Source: Nocardioides exalbidus
GTDB taxonomy: Bacteria; Actinomycetota; Actinomycetes; Propionibacteriales; Nocardioidaceae
Reading direction: 5' to 3'
Assembly: GCF_900105585.1 (NCBI RefSeq)
Contig: NZ_FNRT01000001.1
Span: forward strand, 1 to 64,000
DNA: 64,000 nt
Made by a program: the position numbers and the translations under genes. The notes under the pieces were generated by a model that saw only the letters and a list, made by a program, of their open reading frames with translations, did no database searches and was not told the DNA's origin. Below are positions 23,909 to 32,635 of this stretch, piece after piece. Each line of letters begins with the position of its first letter. Positions within the stretch are counted from its first letter, which is position 1.

Positions 23909-24046
23909 GTTGTCGTCCGGCCACTGGCCGCCGTTGTCTCGCAGGTCAAGCGCGGTCTGCACCGCGCTCGCGGTGTTCTCGGCGCTGTGTGGGTTCTCGG
24001 GGTCGTGGGCCGCGGGGCCCCAGCTGTCCGGGTACAGGTCGTACAT
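23906..24046 (-). CDS. Small acidic protein of unknown function, upstream of leuB
   Basis: A 46-residue ORF (begins [15 protein letters not shown], ends NGGQWPDDN). It has an ATG at 24046 preceded by a good ribosome site (AGGAGTGAGACCC), and its stop lies 10 nt before the leuB start. The peptide is rich in Asp, Asn and Pro, with no membrane segment or cysteine. It carries no run of Leu, Ile or Val codons, so it is not an attenuator peptide. I do not recognise a family. Start spacing and position favour a real gene; the short length leaves doubt. Confidence 0.6.
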   Translation of the reverse strand: MYDLYPDSWGPAAHDPENPHSAENTASAVQTALDLRDNGGQWPDDN

Positions 24047-24457
24047 GGGTCTCACTCCTGACGAAGGGGATGTGAGTCCGAAGCCACCGACACCGCAGCG
24101 GGTGGGGGAGCAAGGGTTGCGGGGATCGCCCGGCCCGGCTGCCGGCCAGCGAGTGTGCGGATCGCGCAGGAACTGCGTGGACCCGCCACGGAGGCGACGG
24201 CTTCGAACTCAGAGAAGGAATCTCTGGTGTGAGAAGCCGGGTGGCGGAACCTCGTCAACGCCGAACACCGCGACGAGGTGGCCTCTCTGTCAGGCCTCGC
24301 CGCGGCGATCGATGAGTACGAGGAACGTCCGCATGGTGCGTCGACTGTACGACCGTGCTCCGGGCGCGCGCACCCGGATTCACCAAACGTGTCAGATCGT
24401 GAGATGTCGGATCGGTCCGTGGGATCGGCGCCGTGGGATGACAGACTCGGCGACCTC
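24047..24457. other. Gene-poor stretch, possibly degenerate
   Basis: About 410 bp without a convincing gene. Local composition is less GC-skewed by codon position than its neighbours. A short open stretch in the frame of 24245-24345 reads WRNLVNAEHRDEVASL, then ends without any upstream start because of an in-frame TGA; it looks like the tail of a decayed gene. ATG codons at 24404 and 24458 are alternative starts for the methyltransferase. Confidence 0.4.
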
Positions 24458-25024
24458 ATGTCTGCTCCCCCGGAACTCCCCGACATCGTGCAGCGCGCCT
24501 TCGACGTGTGCCGCCAGGCCGGCTACGTCGCGTTCTGCCGCAACGAGACCGGCCGCCTGCTCGCGACCCTCGCCGCCACGCGCGGCGGGACGATGGCGGA
24601 GTTCGGCACCGGCTGCGGGGTCGGCACCGCGTGGCTGCGCAGCGGCGTACGCAACGGGGCGCGGATCCTGACCGCCGAGCTCGACGAGTCGCTGGCCGGA
24701 GCGGCCGCGAAGATCTTCACCGACGACGAGAAGGTCGAGGTGCTCGCGGCCGACTGGAGCGTGCTGCGCGAGCACGGGCCCTTCTCCCTGCTCTTCCTCG
24801 ACTCCGGCAGCCCCTCGGAGGTCGGCGTCGACTCGGTCATCGACCTCGTCGAGCCCGGCGGCATCGTGGTGCTCGACGACTTCGCACCCTGCGAGTCGTG
24901 GCCGCCGATCGCCTACGGCCGCGTCGACACGCTGCGTGAGCAGTGGCTCACCGACGAGCGGTTCACCGCCGTCGAGGTGATGGTGGCCGCCGACGCGTCC
25001 ACCGTCATCGCCACCCGCCGCTGA
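24458..25024 (+). CDS. SAM-dependent O-methyltransferase-like protein
   Basis: A 188-aa class I methyltransferase fold. The SAM motif I is GGTMAEFGTGCGVGTAWL, the acidic residue after strand 2 is in ILTAELDESLAG, and the motif III/IV region is FSLLFLDSGSP followed by GGIVVLDDFAP. It is closest to catechol-type or YrrM-like O-methyltransferases. ATG 24458 is preferred because homology begins at LPDIVQRAFDVC; ATG 24404 or GTG 24278 would extend into sequence that looks non-coding. A gamma-glutamyltransferase-like gene follows after 10 nt. The acceptor is unknown. Confidence 0.82.
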   Translation: MSAPPELPDIVQRAFDVCRQAGYVAFCRNETGRLLATLAATRGGTMAEFGTGCGVGTAWLRSGVRNGARILTAELDESLAGAAAKIFTDDEKVEVLAADWSVLREHGPFSLLFLDSGSPSEVGVDSVIDLVEPGGIVVLDDFAPCESWPPIAYGRVDTLREQWLTDERFTAVEVMVAADASTVIATRR

Positions 25025-25034
25025 TCGGGTTCCT

Positions 25035-26522
25035 GTGACCGCGATGGCCGTCGCCGCACCCAACGCGGCTGCGGCCGACGCCGCGATCGAGGTCGCCCGC
25101 GCAGGCGGCTCGGCCGTCGACGCCGCCATCTCCGCGGCGCTGGTGGCGATGGTCAACGAGGTCGGCCTCGTCTCCCTCAGCTCTGGGGGCTTCCTCGCCG
25201 TCCAGCCGGCCACCGGAGCGGCGTACACCGTGGACGGGTGGGTCGACCGGCCCGGCCTGGGCCGCGGCGCCGACGCACCGGCGCCGCTGACGTGGGACGT
25301 CTCGACCGCCTACGGGGGCGGGGTGTCGATCACCGTCGGGCCGGGCTCGGTCGCCACGCACGGCTCGCTCGCGGCCTTCGGCGAGGCCCACAGGAGGGAC
25401 GGCCGACTGCCCTGGCGCGAGCTCGTCGCCCCCGCCGTCGACGTCGCACGCGACGGCTTCAGGCTCGGCGCGGCGTCGCGCTACTACCTGCAGCACGTGC
25501 ACGACAGCGTCTTCGGGTGGGACCCCGCGAGCCGGAGCGCGCTGCACGACGACGAGGGCGGGGTGGTGGAGGACCGCGTCGTGGTCGCCGACCTGGCGGC
25601 CACGCTGGAGCACATCGCCGACGTGGGACCGCGGGCGCTCCACGAGGGGGACCTGGCACGTCTGATCGCGAGCGACGTGCGGCGCCGCGGGGGCCTGCTC
25701 GGCGAGGCCGACCTGGCGGCGTACGAACCCGTGGTGAGACCGCCGCTGACCTCGAGGGTGGGTGCGTGGCAGCTGGCCACCACTCCTCCACCGTCGGTCG
25801 GCGGGGTGGTGGTCGCCGCGATGCTCCGCCTCGCGGACGGGCACCCCACGTCGGGGTGGGACCGGCGCGACGTCGAGCACTTCGTGCTCGTGCAGCGTGC
25901 CGTCCTCGGACACCGCCGCGAGGTCCTCGAGACCGCCGCTGACCTCGATCAGGCATCGCGTGCCTTCCTCGATCTCGTCGACGCCGACCACCGCGCGGTG
26001 CTGGAGTCGGGCTCGACCGCGCACGTCTCGGTGACGGACGCCGACGGCTCCGCCTGCTCCCTCACCGTGTCGTCGGGCTACGGCTCCGGGTTGATCGCCG
26101 CCGGCACCGGGATCTGGCTCAACAACTGCCTCGGCGAGCAGGAGCTGAACCCGCCCGGCCGCCAGGTCGCAGCAGGGTCACGGCTGCTGTCCAACATGGC
26201 GCCCACCGTGGGCCGTCACGACGACGGCTCCACCCTCGCCATCGGCTCGCCCGGCGCGGACCGGATCACCACCGCGATCGTGTCGGCGCTCGCCGGCTTC
26301 GTCAGCGGCGGCCTGAGCCTGGAGGCGGCGGTCGCCCATCCTCGCGTGCACGTCCACCGGGCCGGGCTGCCCGACGAGGAGGTCCGGGTCGAGGACGAGC
26401 TGTCGATGTACTACGGCGGGGTCGGCGCCGCGCTGACCCGGGCCACCGGGGACCTCGAGGCCGTGGCCGACCCTCGGCGCGAGGGCGTCGCCCGGATCCT
26501 CAGGAGCACCGGTCAGTCGTAG
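25035..26522 (+). CDS. Gamma-glutamyltransferase family protein
   Basis: A 495-aa Ntn-hydrolase of the GGT family, which cleaves gamma-glutamyl bonds after autoproteolysis. The N-terminal AAADAAIEVARAGGSAVDAAIS block and the proposed catalytic Thr328 (GSTAHVSVTDADGSACSLT) are recognisable, followed by GTGIWLNN and GSRLLSNMAPT, which correspond to the oxyanion and substrate region. It lacks a clear signal peptide, unlike periplasmic GGTs. The GTG start is 10 nt past the methyltransferase stop. The 3' end overlaps the convergent secreted-protein gene by 10 bp. Confidence 0.88.
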   Translation: MTAMAVAAPNAAAADAAIEVARAGGSAVDAAISAALVAMVNEVGLVSLSSGGFLAVQPATGAAYTVDGWVDRPGLGRGADAPAPLTWDVSTAYGGGVSITVGPGSVATHGSLAAFGEAHRRDGRLPWRELVAPAVDVARDGFRLGAASRYYLQHVHDSVFGWDPASRSALHDDEGGVVEDRVVVADLAATLEHIADVGPRALHEGDLARLIASDVRRRGGLLGEADLAAYEPVVRPPLTSRVGAWQLATTPPPSVGGVVVAAMLRLADGHPTSGWDRRDVEHFVLVQRAVLGHRREVLETAADLDQASRAFLDLVDADHRAVLESGSTAHVSVTDADGSACSLTVSSGYGSGLIAAGTGIWLNNCLGEQELNPPGRQVAAGSRLLSNMAPTVGRHDDGSTLAIGSPGADRITTAIVSALAGFVSGGLSLEAAVAHPRVHVHRAGLPDEEVRVEDELSMYYGGVGAALTRATGDLEAVADPRREGVARILRSTGQS

Positions 26523-28132
26523 AAGTTCACGTCGCCCAGCACGACACCGGCAGCGGCCGGGTTGGGCTTGCCGCTCGGGTCGTGCTGGACGCCGACGACC
26601 TGCCGCTTGCGGGTGCCGTCGGCGTAGGACATCTCGATGATGCCGGTCCGGACCACCTTGTAGGTCCCCCTCTGGTCGGCCGGTGCGCTGCTCCAGCTCT
26701 GGCCCAGCCCGGGCCAGCTGCCGACGGAGAAGCCGCCCTCGACGAACTTCCCGGAGGCGTCCATCGTGAGGTAGTCGGTGTAGGACGTGCAGGTGATCGC
26801 GCAGTAGCCCGACCAGTTCTGGTGGTAGAGGTCGACGGCCAGCTTCGTGCCCTTCTTCGGCAGCGTGAGCGGCTCGAGGCGGAGCTTCGCGTCCTTGTAG
26901 GCGGGGTGCTTGACCGAGAAGCCCTCGGAGGTCACCTTGGCCCTCTGCGTGCCGAGCTTCAGCATGCCGGTGCGCGGGTTGTAGGAGTAGCGCAGGCACT
27001 CCTTCACCGACGCCGAGCACCGGGGCTTCTTCCCGTCGGCCCACCCGGTGTAGGCCCACTTCGCGTCGACGAACCAGATCGCGTGGTTGATCCAACCGGC
27101 CGACGACTGGAGGTTGGTGTCCTCCCAGCCCCACCAGTAGGTGCCGGTGAGCTTCTTCGGGGTGGTCGGCCTCGGCGTGAGCACCACGGTCGTGGTGGCG
27201 GTGGCCGTCGCGGCTCCGGGCGCGGTGAGCGTCAGCGTGAGGGTCCGCGGCTTCGGCGACTTCGGCTTCTTGCCCTTCTTCCGCTTCGGCTGCTCGAGCC
27301 GCACGTCGAGGTCGAGGTACTCCGTCGAGCGGTCGTCCAGCGCGCCGACCTCGATCGTGCTCGTGCGGATCTCTATGCCGGTGCCGCTGGCGGTGAGGCG
27401 TACGCCGCTCGCCGGGCCGCGCGAGGTGTTGCGGACCTCGAGGCTCACCCGGGCCCACCTGCCCTTCTTCGCACCCACCATCCGGTCGTCGGGCTCGACC
27501 TCGAGGACCGGCTTGTAGGTGTCGGTGAGGTCGTCGGGCAGCGCGGTGCTGAGCGTGGCGCCGCCGGGTGCGTTGACCGTCACGCGGGCGAAGGCGCACT
27601 CGAACAGCGTGGTGCGCAGCCGCGGGTGCGCCGCGGTGGAGATCGCCAGCGCGTTGCCCTGGACGGTCGCCGTCGCCGGCACGGCCTCCCCGTCGACGAA
27701 CTGCGCCGCGCCCTCGCCGGGGATGCCGGCGGCGACGAACAGGGCGTTGCACGTGGAGCCGTCCCAGGTGCCGACGTAGACGTTGACCACCGAGCCGTCG
27801 GGAACGCCGTTGAGCGTCGCCGCGGCACCGAGGGTCTGCGCCTCGAGGTCCACCGCGACGTCGACGACGGCGATCTGCTGGGACGGGGTCGACCCGGCCG
27901 CGTGCTGGACGTCGGCCAGCCGTGCGGTGCGGCGTACGACGCCGTCCTCGGCCGAGTCCGCGCGCAGGTGGGCGGTGCCGGGCGCGGCGCGCTCGCTCCG
28001 CTCCTGGCCCGCCAGGTCGGTGAGCGATCCGGACGGCTCCCCGACCGCGACCGCGGGTGCACCGCCCCACGCCAGGACGAGCAGCAACGGCACGGACACG
28101 AGCAGGCGACCGACTCGCAAGATTCCCCCCAC
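26513..28132 (-). CDS. Large secreted protein of unknown function
   Basis: A 539-aa exported protein: a signal peptide (LLVSVPLLLVLAWGGAPAVA, cleavage near residue 30), then an all-beta-looking region with one CARDB/DUF11-like Ig segment (about residues 195-300, VSLEVRNTSRGPASGVRLTA). A Lys-rich stretch (KRKKGKKPKSPKP) leads into a C-terminal half rich in Trp, Tyr and Gly with about six cysteines (KKPRCSASVKECLRYSYNP, YCAITCTSY). I do not recognise the C-terminal domain. The GTG start is divergent from the ABC transporter at 28214. Extracellular or wall-associated location is the only safe statement. Confidence 0.75.
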   Translation of the reverse strand: MGGILRVGRLLVSVPLLLVLAWGGAPAVAVGEPSGSLTDLAGQERSERAAPGTAHLRADSAEDGVVRRTARLADVQHAAGSTPSQQIAVVDVAVDLEAQTLGAAATLNGVPDGSVVNVYVGTWDGSTCNALFVAAGIPGEGAAQFVDGEAVPATATVQGNALAISTAAHPRLRTTLFECAFARVTVNAPGGATLSTALPDDLTDTYKPVLEVEPDDRMVGAKKGRWARVSLEVRNTSRGPASGVRLTASGTGIEIRTSTIEVGALDDRSTEYLDLDVRLEQPKRKKGKKPKSPKPRTLTLTLTAPGAATATATTTVVLTPRPTTPKKLTGTYWWGWEDTNLQSSAGWINHAIWFVDAKWAYTGWADGKKPRCSASVKECLRYSYNPRTGMLKLGTQRAKVTSEGFSVKHPAYKDAKLRLEPLTLPKKGTKLAVDLYHQNWSGYCAITCTSYTDYLTMDASGKFVEGGFSVGSWPGLGQSWSSAPADQRGTYKVVRTGIIEMSYADGTRKRQVVGVQHDPSGKPNPAAAGVVLGDVNFYD

Positions 28133-28213
28133 GGGTAGCGACCAAGGCCCCCTTTCCTATCCCGGACGCCTCACCGGGGGCATCCGTCGAAAGTCTGAGG
28201 GGCGGCTGCTTGG

Positions 28214-28900
28214 ATGAACGGCATGGCCAAGAAGAAGGCAGCCCCCCGCAAGCCGGCGCTGCTCACGGTCCGCGGGATCACCCGGAAGTTCGCCGAACGG
28301 ACCATCCTCGACGGCGTCGACCTCGACGTCCGTGCCGGTGAGGCGGTCGGCGTGGTCGGGCCGAACGGCAGCGGCAAGTCGACGCTCCTGCGCTGCATCG
28401 TCGGAGCCGACGAGGCCGACGCGGGCGAGTCGACCCTGGCCGGGACCGTGCTCGACGAGCGGTTGCCCGAGATCCGCGCGGACCTCGCGATCGTGATGGA
28501 CGACATCGACTTCTTCCCCGACCTCTCCGTCGTCGAGCACCTCGACCTCGTCGCGCGGGCGCACTCCCAGGCCGACGCGGAGGAGGTGGTCAACGTCGTG
28601 CTCGCCGAGGTCGGCCTGATGGAGGTCTCCGGCCAGCTCCCCTCCACGCTGTCGTCGGGCCAGCGTCGGCGACTCGCCCTGGCGAGCGCGTTCGTCCGCC
28701 CGCGCAAGCTGCTCGTCCTCGACGAGCCGGAGGCCCGGCTCGACGTGGAGGGCGTGACCTGGCTCGGCGACAAGCTGGTCGCGGAGAAGAAGGCCGGGCG
28801 TGCGGTGCTGCTGGTCAGCCACGACCCCGGGCTCGTCGAGCGCGTGTGCGACCGCGTCGTACGCCTCGGGCCCGCGCCGGAGCCCTCCGATGTCGACTGA
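28214..28900 (+). CDS. ABC transporter ATP-binding protein
   Basis: A 228-aa ATPase. Walker A is GPNGSGKST, the signature LSSGQRRRLALASAF and Walker B LLVLDEPEARLD. The N-terminus has a basic extension (AKKKAAPRKPA); ATG 28223 is an alternative start. The ORF overlaps the membrane protein start at 28890 by 11 nt, so the two form one transporter. The Q-loop region (DLAIVMDDIDFF) is unusual in lacking an obvious Gln. Substrate unknown. Confidence 0.88.
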   Translation: MNGMAKKKAAPRKPALLTVRGITRKFAERTILDGVDLDVRAGEAVGVVGPNGSGKSTLLRCIVGADEADAGESTLAGTVLDERLPEIRADLAIVMDDIDFFPDLSVVEHLDLVARAHSQADAEEVVNVVLAEVGLMEVSGQLPSTLSSGQRRRLALASAFVRPRKLLVLDEPEARLDVEGVTWLGDKLVAEKKAGRAVLLVSHDPGLVERVCDRVVRLGPAPEPSDVD

Positions 28901-30416
28901 GGTCGCCCCCGAGCGCGCCGAGGTCCCGTCCGCGCGGGAGATCCGGCAGGAGATCCGCGACTGGCGCCGGGGCCGCGCCGAGCTGAAGTGGGGCGAGGCG
29001 ATCTCGGACGCCTACGTCGCGCTCTTCTGCGTGGTGATGATCGGCGCGATGGCCGGCAACGTCGTGCTCAACCTGCGGCAGCTGGCCGACGAGACGTGCA
29101 CCGGCAGCTGCGGTGAGGTGCGCTCGGCCGCCCCGTGGCTGGTCGCGCTGGCCGTCGCGCTCCTCGCGCTCGGCATGTCCCGCCTGCTCGGGCCCGTCTT
29201 CAGCCCGCCGGCCTCGAACAGCTGGGTGCTGAGCTCGCCCGTCGACCGCGGCGGCCTGCTGCGTCCGGGCTGGCTCCGGACCACTGCCCTGACCGCGGTC
29301 GGCGCAGCGCTCCTGCTCGTCGCCCCCGCGGTCCTCAGCGGCTTCGCCTGGCACGAGGCGGTCGTCTACCTCGTCGCCGGCAGCGCGACGGCCCTCGCCT
29401 GCGTCGGGGTCGCCGCGCTGTCGCAGGTGCACGAGGACCCGGTCTCCCGCTGGCTCACCTGGCTGGTCACCGTGGTGCTCTGGGTGGTGCTGGGCCTGTC
29501 GGCGACCCACGAGCTCGAGCGGCTGCCGGAGGTGTCGCCGGGCGTCGTCCTGGCGGTCGCGGTCGCCATGGTGGTCGTCGCCGTCCTCCTCGCGTGGCGC
29601 TCGGCCGCCGCGGTCGGCAAGGTCTCGCGCCGGGTCCTCGGCCAGACCGAGCACCTCTCCCCCAGCCTCTCCGGCGCGCTGTCGTCGGTCGACCTCGGCC
29701 TGATGTACGACGTCCTGCTGGCGCGCCGCTGGGGGCGTGGCGCACACGTGCGCAGCCACACCGGAGGTCCGCTCGGCTGGGCAGCACTGGTGCACCGCGA
29801 CCTCCGCCGGGCGCTCCGCACGCCGCAGCCCTACGTGCTGCTGGCCGGGCTCGTGCTCGTGCCCTACGCGGCCGCCGAGGCAGACGCCGGCCGGGCGGTC
29901 GTGCTCGCGACGACGTTCGCCGGCCTGCTGGGCGGGCCTGCGCTCTGCGTCGGGCTGCGGGTCGTCGTCCGGACCGAGGGGCTGGCGCGGATGATGCCCT
30001 TCCGGCGGCAGCGGCTGCTGCTGGCCCACCTCGTCGTCCCCGGCGGCGCGCTGATGCTCTTCGCGCTGTCGACCACCCCCACGCTGGTCGACGAGGTCTC
30101 CGGCGGCGGGGCGGTCAACCTCGCCATCGCGTGTGGCCTGTCCTCGATCGCGGCCACGGTGCGCTGGATCACGGGGAAGCCGCCGAACTACGCGGCCCCG
30201 ATGGTGAGCACACCGGCAGGCGGGGCCCCGACCGGCATCATCTTCAGCGTGCTGCGCGGCTTCGACGTGTGGGCGATCACCGCCCTGCCGCTGATGTTCG
30301 GCCAGGGCGGGATGCTCTTCTCGACCATCATCAGCATCGGCGTCATCGCGTTCCTGACGTCCGACGGGATCCAGCCGCCGGCGCAGCAACCGGCCCGCAA
30401 GCCCACCGGGAAGTAG
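28890..30416 (+). CDS. DUF6297-like ABC transporter membrane protein
   Basis: A 508-aa polytopic protein with about ten to twelve hydrophobic segments and a basic cytoplasmic N-terminus (REIRQEIRDWRRGRAELKWG). It overlaps the preceding ATPase and is therefore its membrane partner. The layout matches the actinobacterial DUF6297 family of large ABC permeases of unknown substrate. The second half repeats the architecture of the first (LVHRDLRRALRTPQPYVLLAGLVL). Its stop is 4 nt from the convergent YczE gene stop. Confidence 0.78.
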   Translation: MSTEVAPERAEVPSAREIRQEIRDWRRGRAELKWGEAISDAYVALFCVVMIGAMAGNVVLNLRQLADETCTGSCGEVRSAAPWLVALAVALLALGMSRLLGPVFSPPASNSWVLSSPVDRGGLLRPGWLRTTALTAVGAALLLVAPAVLSGFAWHEAVVYLVAGSATALACVGVAALSQVHEDPVSRWLTWLVTVVLWVVLGLSATHELERLPEVSPGVVLAVAVAMVVVAVLLAWRSAAAVGKVSRRVLGQTEHLSPSLSGALSSVDLGLMYDVLLARRWGRGAHVRSHTGGPLGWAALVHRDLRRALRTPQPYVLLAGLVLVPYAAAEADAGRAVVLATTFAGLLGGPALCVGLRVVVRTEGLARMMPFRRQRLLLAHLVVPGGALMLFALSTTPTLVDEVSGGGAVNLAIACGLSSIAATVRWITGKPPNYAAPMVSTPAGGAPTGIIFSVLRGFDVWAITALPLMFGQGGMLFSTIISIGVIAFLTSDGIQPPAQQPARKPTGK

Positions 30417-30420
30417 TCGC

Positions 30421-31104
30421 TCAGACCTCGTCGGGGCGCATCACGTCGACGGTGAGCCACGGCAGCATGAGCTGCGTGAGCGGGCCGATCGCGAGGGCGT
30501 AGACCACGGTGCCGATGCCGAGCGTGCCGCCGAGCAGCAGGCCGATCACGACGACGGCGACCTCGAGGCCGGTGCGGACCAGCCGCAGCGAGAGGCCGGT
30601 GCGGCGGTGCAGGCCGGTCATGAGGCCGTCACGCGGGCCGCGGCCGAGCTGGGCGCCGATGTAGAGCGCGCTCGCGAACCCGCAGAGCGCGACGCCGCCG
30701 ATCATCAGCGCCACCCGGGCGACGATGCTGTCGGGGCGGTCGAGCACGGCGAGCGTGGCGTCGGCGGAGAGGCCGACGACGATCGCGTTGCTGATCGTGC
30801 CGAGGCCGGGCATCTCCCTGAGCGGGATCCACAGCACCAGCACCACGAAGCTGAACAGCACGACCGCCTGGCCGAGGGTCATCGGCACGTGCTGGATGAA
30901 GCCGGAGTGCAGCACGTCCCACGGGGCCAGGCCGAGCGCGCCGCGGACCATCATCGCGAGCGAGACGCCGTAGAGGAACAGCCCGACGTAGAGCTGCGGG
31001 AGGCGGCGGGCGAGCCGGCCGGCGCGCAGCTGGGCGATCGGGCCGAGGTCGACGAGGACGGAGCGGGGGGCGTGCGTGGTGCCGGCGGGAGAGGTCGTGC
31101 TCAT
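30421..31104 (-). CDS. YczE/YitT-like membrane protein
   Basis: A 227-aa protein with five to six membrane segments. LYVGLFLYGVSLAMMVRGALGLAPWDVLHSGF and LGRGPRDGLMTGLHRRTG are the family's conserved blocks (GxGPWDvl and GpRDgLM). Function is unknown. It is divergent from a MocR regulator; the yczR-yczE pairing of MocR regulators with this membrane family is known from other bacteria. ATG 31104 is chosen over the upstream in-frame start because it precedes the family homology and clears the operator. Confidence 0.88.
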   Translation of the reverse strand: MSTTSPAGTTHAPRSVLVDLGPIAQLRAGRLARRLPQLYVGLFLYGVSLAMMVRGALGLAPWDVLHSGFIQHVPMTLGQAVVLFSFVVLVLWIPLREMPGLGTISNAIVVGLSADATLAVLDRPDSIVARVALMIGGVALCGFASALYIGAQLGRGPRDGLMTGLHRRTGLSLRLVRTGLEVAVVVIGLLLGGTLGIGTVVYALAIGPLTQLMLPWLTVDVMRPDEV

Positions 31105-31120
31105 GACCCCAGTGTGCGCT

Positions 31121-31149
31121 CGATTGGCCTTGTCCGACATAGCCAATCG
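31121..31149. promoter_or_regulatory. Probable MocR (YczR-like) operator
   Basis: Perfect 8-bp arms CGATTGGC (31121-31128) and GCCAATCG (31142-31149), 13 bp apart, in the 61-bp divergent region of the YczE-like and MocR genes. Centre-to-centre spacing is two helical turns. Confidence 0.65.
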
Positions 31150-31165
31150 TGGAACAGTGGCCTGC

Positions 31166-32629
31166 ATGAGCCGCGTCGTCAGCGCCCAGCGCGTAGCCAC
31201 CCTGGCGGGCGACTTCCCGCGTTCCCCTGCCTACCTGGGCCTGGCGGAGGGCTTGCGCGTCCTCATCGGCGACGGCCGGATCGGGATCGGCGTACGCCTG
31301 CCGAGCGAGCGCGAGCTCACCGCGGCGCTCGACGTCTCCCGCACCACCGTGACCCGGGCCTACGAGGTGCTGCGCGAGTCGGGGTACGCCGAGGCGCGAC
31401 GCGGGTCGGGCACCTTCACAAGAGTGCCGGGCGGGCAGCGCCGCTCCCACGACCGGGCCCTGATGCCGGGGACCGGCGGCGAGGACGTGATCGACCTCAA
31501 CTGCGCGGCCCACTCCGCCCCGCCCGGGCTGGTGGAGTCCTACCAGCGCGCGACCGCGCAGCTCCCCGCCTACCTGAGCGGCCCCGGCTACTTCCCGCTC
31601 GGCGTCCCGGCGCTCCAGGCGCGGATCGCGGCGGCCTACGACGCCCGCGGGCTGCCGACCGTCCCGGAGCAGGTCATGGTCACCGCCGGCGCGCTCGCGG
31701 CGGCGTCGATCGTCGCGCAGGCCTTCACCGCTCCGGGCGAGCGCGTCGTCGTGGAGTCACCGACCTACCCCAACGCGACGCAGGCCATCCGCCACGCCGG
31801 TGCACGGCTGGTGCCCGCCGCGGTCGACCCGGACGGCTGGGACCTCGACACCATGGCGGCGACCATGCGCCAGACCTCACCGCGGCTGGCCTACCTGATC
31901 CCCGACTTCCAGAACCCGACCGGACACCTGATGTCCGACGCGCAGCGCGAGGAGCTCGGCGCTGCGCTGGCCCGCACCCGCACGACCGTCGTCGCCGACG
32001 AGGCGCACCAGGCGCTCGCCCTGGCGCCGGGGCTCGCCGAGTCGATGCCGCGGCCGATGGCGGCGTACGCCGACGGGGCCATCACGATCGGCAGCGCGAG
32101 CAAGTCCTACTGGGGCGGGCTGCGGCTGGGCTGGGTCCGGGCACCGCTCGCCGACATGGAGCGCCTCCTCCAGGCGCGGATCGGGCTCGACCTCGGCGCG
32201 CCGGTCTTCGAGCAGCTGGTCCTGGCCGACCTGATGGAGCACGCTGACGAGGTGCTGCCGGCCCACCGCGAGCGGCTGGTCGCCGGTCGCGACGCGCTCG
32301 TCACCGCGCTGGGCGAGCACCTGCCGGAGTGGCGGTTCCGGGTGCCCGATGGTGGCCTCGCGCTCTGGTGCGAGCTGCCCGAGCCGCTCGCGACGGCCAC
32401 GACCGCCGAGGCCGAGCGCCGCGGCGTGGTGGTGGCGCCCGGTCCGGTCTTCGCGGTCGAGGGCGGGCTCGACCGCTACGTCCGGATCCCGTGGACCGCC
32501 TCATCGGACGACCTGACCGAGGCCGTACGCCGCCTCGCCGCCGCGTGGGAGCACGTCACCGCGGACGCACACCGGCCAACGTCCCCACGATCGCGTCGTG
32601 GGTCCGCCGGCCGGGTGATGGTGGCCTAG
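31166..32629 (+). CDS. MocR family regulator (GntR helix-turn-helix plus aminotransferase domain)
   Basis: A 487-aa fusion. The N-terminal GntR winged helix (RLPSERELTAALDVSRTTVT, then RAYEVLRESGYAEARRGSG) is followed by a fold-type I aminotransferase domain that binds PLP. The PLP Lys is in ITIGSASKSYWGGLRLGW, and DFQNPTGHLMS and NATQAI surround the cofactor. The adjacent YczE-like gene suggests the YczR subgroup, not PdxR, since no pyridoxal synthase genes are nearby. It probably represses the divergent membrane gene in response to PLP or an amino compound. ATG 31166 is chosen because the winged helix begins shortly after. Confidence 0.9.
   Translation: MSRVVSAQRVATLAGDFPRSPAYLGLAEGLRVLIGDGRIGIGVRLPSERELTAALDVSRTTVTRAYEVLRESGYAEARRGSGTFTRVPGGQRRSHDRALMPGTGGEDVIDLNCAAHSAPPGLVESYQRATAQLPAYLSGPGYFPLGVPALQARIAAAYDARGLPTVPEQVMVTAGALAAASIVAQAFTAPGERVVVESPTYPNATQAIRHAGARLVPAAVDPDGWDLDTMAATMRQTSPRLAYLIPDFQNPTGHLMSDAQREELGAALARTRTTVVADEAHQALALAPGLAESMPRPMAAYADGAITIGSASKSYWGGLRLGWVRAPLADMERLLQARIGLDLGAPVFEQLVLADLMEHADEVLPAHRERLVAGRDALVTALGEHLPEWRFRVPDGGLALWCELPEPLATATTAEAERRGVVVAPGPVFAVEGGLDRYVRIPWTASSDDLTEAVRRLAAAWEHVTADAHRPTSPRSRRGSAGRVMVA
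32584..32602. terminator. Possible terminator within the MocR 3' end
   Basis: CCCACGA-TCGCG-TCGTGGG, a 7-bp stem with a 5-nt loop inside the last codons of the MocR gene, facing the convergent serA stop at 32636. No U-run is present. Confidence 0.35.
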
Positions 32630-32635
32630 GAGCCG

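Noticed and set aside
24150..24260. tRNA-like stretch (CTTCGAACTC)
   Set aside because: The T-loop-like sequence has no matching acceptor or anticodon arms.
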